Below, one piece after another: positions 60,521 to 64,000 of a stretch of DNA of 64,000 bases; within the stretch, counting starts at the first letter, position 1, and each line of letters starts with the position of its first letter. The DNA lies in assembly GCF_000732485.2 (NCBI RefSeq), contig NZ_JAQV02000019.1, forward strand, positions 160,736 through 224,735. Direction: 5' to 3'. Made by a program: the position numbers and the translations under genes. The notes beneath the pieces are model-generated. The model worked only from the letters and a program-made list of their open reading frames with translations, made no database searches and was not told the origin of the DNA. The DNA comes from Bacillus sp. SJS. GTDB lineage: Bacteria; Bacillota; Bacilli; Bacillales; Bacillaceae.

Positions 60521-61387
60521 CTAGTAGATGCTTCCTGAATTGATAATCGGCTGCATGCCCTTTTCAGACACGAGGGAGACCATCAAATTATTCACCATCT
60601 GTGCTTTTTTCTCTTCATCCAATTCCACAACGCCTTCTTCAGCAAGCTGATCAATCGCGGACTTCACAAGACCTACGGCCCCATCAACAATTACTTTTCT
60701 TGCAGCAAGTACCGCGGTTGCCTGCTGTCTCTGCAGCATCGCAGACGCGATCTCGGATGAATAAGCAAGATGCATAATCCTCGCCTCAATCACTTCAACC
60801 CCCGCGACTTGAAGTCTTCTTTGAAGATCGCCAGCCAGCATGTCGGCAATTTCATCACTATTCTTCCTTAAAGAGATACCCTCGTCTCCATAAAAATTAT
60901 CATAAGGATATTGGGTGGCGATATGACGAATACCGGTTTCGCTTTGAATGCGGACAAATTCTACATAATCATTTACATCATACATGGCTTTCGCTGAATC
61001 CAAAACCCTGTAAACAATCACAGCTGCAATCTCAATTGGATTTCCTTCAAAATCATTTACTTTGAGCTTGTCGCTGTTAAAGTTCACCGCTCGAAGTGAA
61101 ATAGTGCTGCGGATTGTGAGCGGAATCGTCATCCAAAATCCTTGATCACGGATTACTCCCCGGTATGTGCCGAAGAACGTACAAACATTTGCTTTGTTAG
61201 GCTGGACAATCGTCAGCCCGCTGAGCACAAGCATACCTAGAAGAAGGGAGGCAATCGCTAAAACAATCCCCGCGACATCTCCAAACTGCTGCTGTGCGTT
61301 GAAGAAGAAGAGGGCTCCTCCGCAAAAGATGAGAAACAATAGGATACCCATGAATCCATTAACCTTCCAGATCATTTTCTCTGTCAT
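60521..61387 (-). CDS. SPFH domain (stomatin/prohibitin-like) membrane protein
   Basis: 288 residues. Two N-terminal hydrophobic segments to about residue 60, then an SPFH domain ([20 protein letters not shown] and [19 protein letters not shown]) and a helical tail with [24 protein letters not shown] proteins assemble in membrane microdomains. GGGGGTC precedes ATG 61387. Downstream partner is the ribbon-helix-helix gene. Distinct from FloT/FloA types. Confidence 0.9.
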   Translation of the reverse strand: MTEKMIWKVNGFMGILLFLIFCGGALFFFNAQQQFGDVAGIVLAIASLLLGMLVLSGLTIVQPNKANVCTFFGTYRGVIRDQGFWMTIPLTIRSTISLRAVNFNSDKLKVNDFEGNPIEIAAVIVYRVLDSAKAMYDVNDYVEFVRIQSETGIRHIATQYPYDNFYGDEGISLRKNSDEIADMLAGDLQRRLQVAGVEVIEARIMHLAYSSEIASAMLQRQQATAVLAARKVIVDGAVGLVKSAIDQLAEEGVVELDEEKKAQMVNNLMVSLVSEKGMQPIINSGSIY

Positions 61388-61565
61388 TCATCTGACCCCC
61401 AATATATTTATATCATTATGATATCACTTTAATATCAGAATCACACTATAATTTTACATTTAAGGAAAAAAGTTTGAAAAGGGGGCGTTCGTCCATCCCG
61501 AAATTGGCACTGCGGTATATAGTAAGAGGGAAGGCATAACCTCCTCAAAAGTTAGTGCGACATTG

Positions 61566-61597
61566 GTGCAGAATTAATTTTCTGCACATTTTTTTTT
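61566..61597 (+). terminator. Orphan terminator upstream of perR
   Basis: GTGCAGAA / TTCTGCAC (61566-61573, 61580-61587) followed by ATTTTTTTTT. It is on the + strand, in the 336-bp gap between the SPFH 5' end and perR, with no + strand gene before it, so it may end a small RNA starting in 61400-61560. The rest of the gap shows no gene. Confidence 0.65.
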
Positions 61598-61640
61598 GAA
61601 AAAGTTTTCGCTGAAATATGTAATCAAACAGGGCGGAGCA

Positions 61641-61687
61641 TTGACAAAACTCAATTCCTCAGAGTACACTATTTATAAATATTACAA
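61641..61687 (+). promoter_or_regulatory. perR promoter with PerR box
   Basis: -35 TTGACA (61641-61646), 18-bp spacer, -10 TACACT (61665-61670), and TTATAAATATTACAA (61673-61687), which matches the PerR box TTATAATNATTATAA at all but two positions. Its location at the transcription start fits autorepression by PerR. Confidence 0.8.
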
Positions 61688-61723
61688 TGTGAGAATGTTT
61701 TTCGGAAGAGAGGTGCATGGCGG

Positions 61724-62161
61724 ATGTCTGAACATCAGCTCAAGGAAGCGATTGATACATTAAAGCAAACCGGAGTCCGGATTACCCCGCAGCGTCATGC
61801 GATTTTGGAATACCTTATTCACTCCATGAACCATCCTACAGCGGACGATATCTATAAATCCTTGGAAGGTAAGTTTCCAAATATGAGTGTGGCTACGGTC
61901 TATAATAATCTTCGGGTTTTCAAGGAAGTCGGACTTGTGAAAGAGTTAACCTATGGGGATTCCTCCAGCCGGTTTGATTTTGTAACAACAGAGCATTATC
62001 ACGTCATTTGTGAGACGTGCGGCAAAATTGTCGATTTTCATTATCCAGGACTGGATGAAGTTGAGCATCTCGCAGCTCATGTTACTGGATTCAAAGTGAG
62101 CCATCACCGTATGGAGATCTACGGTGAATGCAGCAGCTGTGCTCAAAAAAACATCCATTAA
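61724..62161 (+). CDS. perR: Peroxide-sensing Fur family repressor PerR
   Basis: 145 residues, the same as B. subtilis PerR. Regulatory metal ligands H37, D85, H91, H93 and D104 and structural Zn cysteines C96, C99, C136 and C139 are all present at canonical numbers. It represses peroxide-defence genes until Fe-catalysed histidine oxidation. GAGAGGTG lies upstream of ATG 61724. An upstream PerR box indicates autoregulation. Convergent with ygzB. Confidence 0.97.
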   Translation: MSEHQLKEAIDTLKQTGVRITPQRHAILEYLIHSMNHPTADDIYKSLEGKFPNMSVATVYNNLRVFKEVGLVKELTYGDSSSRFDFVTTEHYHVICETCGKIVDFHYPGLDEVEHLAAHVTGFKVSHHRMEIYGECSSCAQKNIH

Positions 62162-62196
62162 AAAAGCTGATAGGAAGCGCCTATCAGCTTTTTTTT
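62160..62196. terminator. Bidirectional terminator between perR and ygzB
   Basis: AAAAAAGCTGATAGG / CCTATCAGCTTTTTT. The ygzB stop codon lies within the right arm. Confidence 0.92.
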
Positions 62197-62543
62197 GCCG
62201 TTTTTCGGTTGTAGTCTTCATTAAACTCCTTGCCTTCCAGCTGCTTGTCCAGTGTAAGAGGTTCTCTGCAGTGCATACACATATCCACTCTCCCGAGAAT
62301 TTTCGTAGGCTTTTGACATGCAGGACAGATAACCTGTACAGCTCGTGTGGAAAGCATGCCGATCCAAAAGTAAACGGCTGTACTGGCTAAAACTGAAAGC
62401 AAGCCGAGAAGCATGAAAATAGTCATTGCGATAATTGATTGTCTAAAAAAGATCCCTAAGTACATAATGAAAAACCCAACGAAGACTAAGCTAAGCGCGA
62501 AAGTTCTTATTTTATTAATCTTGTTTGAATAAGCGCGAGCCAT
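62184..62543 (-). CDS. ygzB: UPF0295 family membrane protein YgzB
   Basis: 119 residues (B. subtilis YgzB about 117). Two membrane helices ([20 protein letters not shown], then [19 protein letters not shown]) and a C-terminal zinc-ribbon-like part, [22 protein letters not shown]. Function unknown. Start ATG 62543 with GGGG upstream. Convergent with perR, divergent from ygxA, as in B. subtilis. Confidence 0.93.
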   Translation of the reverse strand: MARAYSNKINKIRTFALSLVFVGFFIMYLGIFFRQSIIAMTIFMLLGLLSVLASTAVYFWIGMLSTRAVQVICPACQKPTKILGRVDMCMHCREPLTLDKQLEGKEFNEDYNRKTAKKS

Positions 62544-62742
62544 CCCATCAACCCCTTATACTAAATATAGCACAGGAAGCGCAAAGGAATTAGAAAAAAA
62601 CACCATTAATATCCGAAAAATATCCCTGCCTGAAAAATATGTTTTAATCCTTTAGTGGGATAAATGTTTGTCGAAAAAGGGTATTAGAAAAAAATGTAGA
62701 AGTAAGAAACGAATCAATATTGTACTTGGAGGAATTATTGAA

Positions 62743-63615
62743 ATGGAAAACATTCTCCGCCCTATCTATCAGGAACGGGCAAGTCACCCGGACACGCTTG
62801 CTGTCATCATGGTTGAAAAAAAGGACCAAACCTCTCCGGGAACGGATATGTTTGATGCAGCTTTGCTTATTATTGTCCGCACAGCAGAAATCCCTGTACA
62901 TATAAAACATTATGAATTTAACGATCAAAAGGCATCCATGCATATCGTGACAGAGAAACAAATCGGTGAATGGCTGGTGCTTGGAACAAACAGACGAATC
63001 ATTGATTGGATTTTAAATGGCAAGGTATTATTTGATCGGAATGAATATTTATCTCAAATGGTAGAAAAACTTAGTACATTCCCATTCTCTGAAAGAAAGC
63101 TGAAAATTGGAATGGAATACGGGAAGCTGATTAGACGCTATTTTGAGGGGAAATCTTTTTTTGAAGCAAAGCAGTATTTGGACGCATATAATCATATCGT
63201 TCATGCCCTTCATCATCTTGCAAGATTAGAAGTTATTGATCAGGGGTTTTATCCGGAGATTACTGTCTGGAATCAAGTTCGGCAGATTGAGCCTCAGGTT
63301 CATAAACTTTATCAGGAGCTAATTGATAGCGGAGAGCCTCTTAATAAGAGACTGGAACTTCTTTTTCTTGCGAGTGATTTTTTAATTCATTCCAAAGCAG
63401 ATGTGGGAGCCGCACATTTACTTTCTATATTAGAAGAAAAGGAATTCTGGCATTTTTCAGAGCTGCTTGCTCATCCGGAGGTTGCCTATTATGCGGTGGA
63501 TCTCAGTATTTTGCTGGAGTTTTTAGTGGAAAGACAATTCGTGGGCATTCATCTAATTGAAACGAAGGGCAAAGGAATTTATCACCGGGCTTATTCTTTT
63601 AAAAAAAGTTATTGA
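62743..63615 (+). CDS. ygxA: YgxA, nucleotidyltransferase-like protein
   Basis: 290 residues (B. subtilis YgxA 288). MENILRPIYQERASHPDTLA at the N terminus, TDMFDAALLIIVR, and KIGMEYGKLIRRYFEGKSFF. Annotated as NTF/nucleotidyltransferase-like; the active-site pattern is weak, and the function is unknown. ATG 62743 follows GGAGG with 10-nt spacing; a longer frame from 62668 lacks a ribosome site. It directly precedes an rRNA operon, as in B. subtilis (rrnD). Confidence 0.9.
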   Translation: MENILRPIYQERASHPDTLAVIMVEKKDQTSPGTDMFDAALLIIVRTAEIPVHIKHYEFNDQKASMHIVTEKQIGEWLVLGTNRRIIDWILNGKVLFDRNEYLSQMVEKLSTFPFSERKLKIGMEYGKLIRRYFEGKSFFEAKQYLDAYNHIVHALHHLARLEVIDQGFYPEITVWNQVRQIEPQVHKLYQELIDSGEPLNKRLELLFLASDFLIHSKADVGAAHLLSILEEKEFWHFSELLAHPEVAYYAVDLSILLEFLVERQFVGIHLIETKGKGIYHRAYSFKKSY

Positions 63616-63640
63616 CCACGGTTGCTGCAGGTGGTATATT
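63612..63640 (+). promoter_or_regulatory. rRNA operon promoter P1
   Basis: -35 TTGACC (63612-63617), 17-bp spacer, -10 TATATT (63635-63640). The -35 begins inside the ygxA stop-codon region. Confidence 0.85.
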
Positions 63641-63708
63641 AATAAGCGTCGCTGCTGAACGAAGCCGATAATGCCGAAATCGGCAGCGATAAAAAAATAA
63701 AAAAGTTG

Positions 63709-63737
63709 TTGACTCAGGCTTTTGAAAATGGTATATT
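63709..63737 (+). promoter_or_regulatory. rRNA operon promoter P2
   Basis: -35 TTGACT (63709-63714), 17-bp spacer, -10 TATATT (63732-63737), 97 bp after P1, the usual tandem arrangement of Bacillus rrn operons. Confidence 0.88.
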
Positions 63738-63773
63738 AATAAAGTCGCTTCTGAGGAAACGAACGAAACAAAA

Positions 63774-63793
63774 TGATCTTTGAAAACTAAACA
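63774..63793 (+). promoter_or_regulatory. rrn leader antitermination (boxA) region
   Basis: TGATCTTTGAAAACTAAACA is the conserved boxA-type leader sequence found before 16S genes in Bacillus; it binds the Nus antitermination complex. Confidence 0.75.
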
Positions 63794-63848
63794 AATCGAA
63801 GTGCCAACGTTAATTCTAGAGCAACAAACTAGAGCTAGTCAAACTACT

Positions 63849-64000
63849 TTTTGGAGAGTTTGATCCTGGCTCAGGACGAACGCTGGCGGCGTGCCTAATA
63901 CATGCAAGTCGAGCGGACCTCTTCGGAGGTCAGCGGCGGACGGGTGAGTAACACGTGGGCAACCTGCCTGTAAGACTGGGATAACTCCGGGAAACCGGAG
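63849..64000 (+). rRNA. 16S ribosomal RNA, 5' end (152 nt, cut by the window)
   Basis: GAGAGTTTGATCCTGGCTCA and GACGAACGCTGGCGGCGTGC are universal 16S 5' sequences; position 1 was placed 8 nt before GAGTTTGATC. The V1 loop GCGGACCTCTTCGGAGGTCA is a short form found in some Bacillaceae. The gene continues beyond the window. Confidence 0.98.

Overview
The window is a chromosomal segment from a low-GC Gram-positive endospore former of the Bacillaceae. Four things support this: spore-protein genes (sspK, sspE with a SigG promoter), AGGAGG-type ribosome binding sites with frequent TTG/GTG starts, a Bacillus-type perR, and a 16S rRNA 5' end at the right edge. The gene order yfhD-yfhE ... yfhF-recX-yfhH-sspK-yfhJ-yfhP-mutY-yfhS-fabL-sspE-ygaB-ygaC-ygaD ... 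ygaE ... hemL(gsaB) ... bcp-perR-ygzB-ygxA-rRNA follows, from memory, the yfh-yga segment that precedes rrnD in Bacillus subtilis. It is interrupted by lineage-specific genes. The species cannot be fixed from 152 nt of 16S; a Bacillus/Metabacillus-like genus is a guess.

Layout. 1-9.5 kb: a partial BCCT osmolyte transporter, a secreted M23 peptidase, a GC-rich dispersed repeat, an Fsr-type MFS exporter, and the NatAB sodium exporter divergent from its NatR-NatK two-component system. 9.7-18.9 kb: a PPOX flavoprotein, an amidase with two peptidoglycan-binding domains, a dense DnaA-box cluster, the nagA-nagB-nagR operon behind a dre-like operator, an RDD protein, a threonine synthase-like enzyme with an attenuator-like leader, and a secreted protein with three NlpC/P60 domains. 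19-32 kb: the conserved yfh/yga backbone. 32.8-38.4 kb: a five-gene peptide ABC transporter operon. 38.5-45 kb: a deaminase, ygaE, an MBL-fold protein, small ORFs, a PP2C phosphatase, a decayed membrane gene and a yezD operon. 45.4-52 kb: a glutamate synthase large subunit without its small subunit, hemL, and a ClpP paralogue behind an ECF sigma factor. 53-59 kb: a three-gene ABC-2 exporter, then an ECF sigma - PadR - SEDS (FtsW/RodA-like) operon and a K+ channel. 59-64 kb: bcp, dinB-like, a ribbon-helix-helix/SPFH pair, perR, ygzB, ygxA and the tandem promoters and start of an rRNA operon.

The intergenic DNA is unusually structured. There are at least two GC-rich dispersed repeat families. 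There are also five sequence-unrelated tandem arrays whose repeat length is always close to 20-21 bp (or twice that, or five times in one higher-order array). The best candidates for something undescribed are: these helically phased arrays; a leader element shared by the threonine synthase gene and yezD, with a compensatory base-pair change and an overlapping terminator; a structured leader with a T-arm mimic upstream of a GNAT gene; and the DnaA-box cluster far from any dnaA gene. All functional calls come from reading the sequence and from remembered family features; no search was run.
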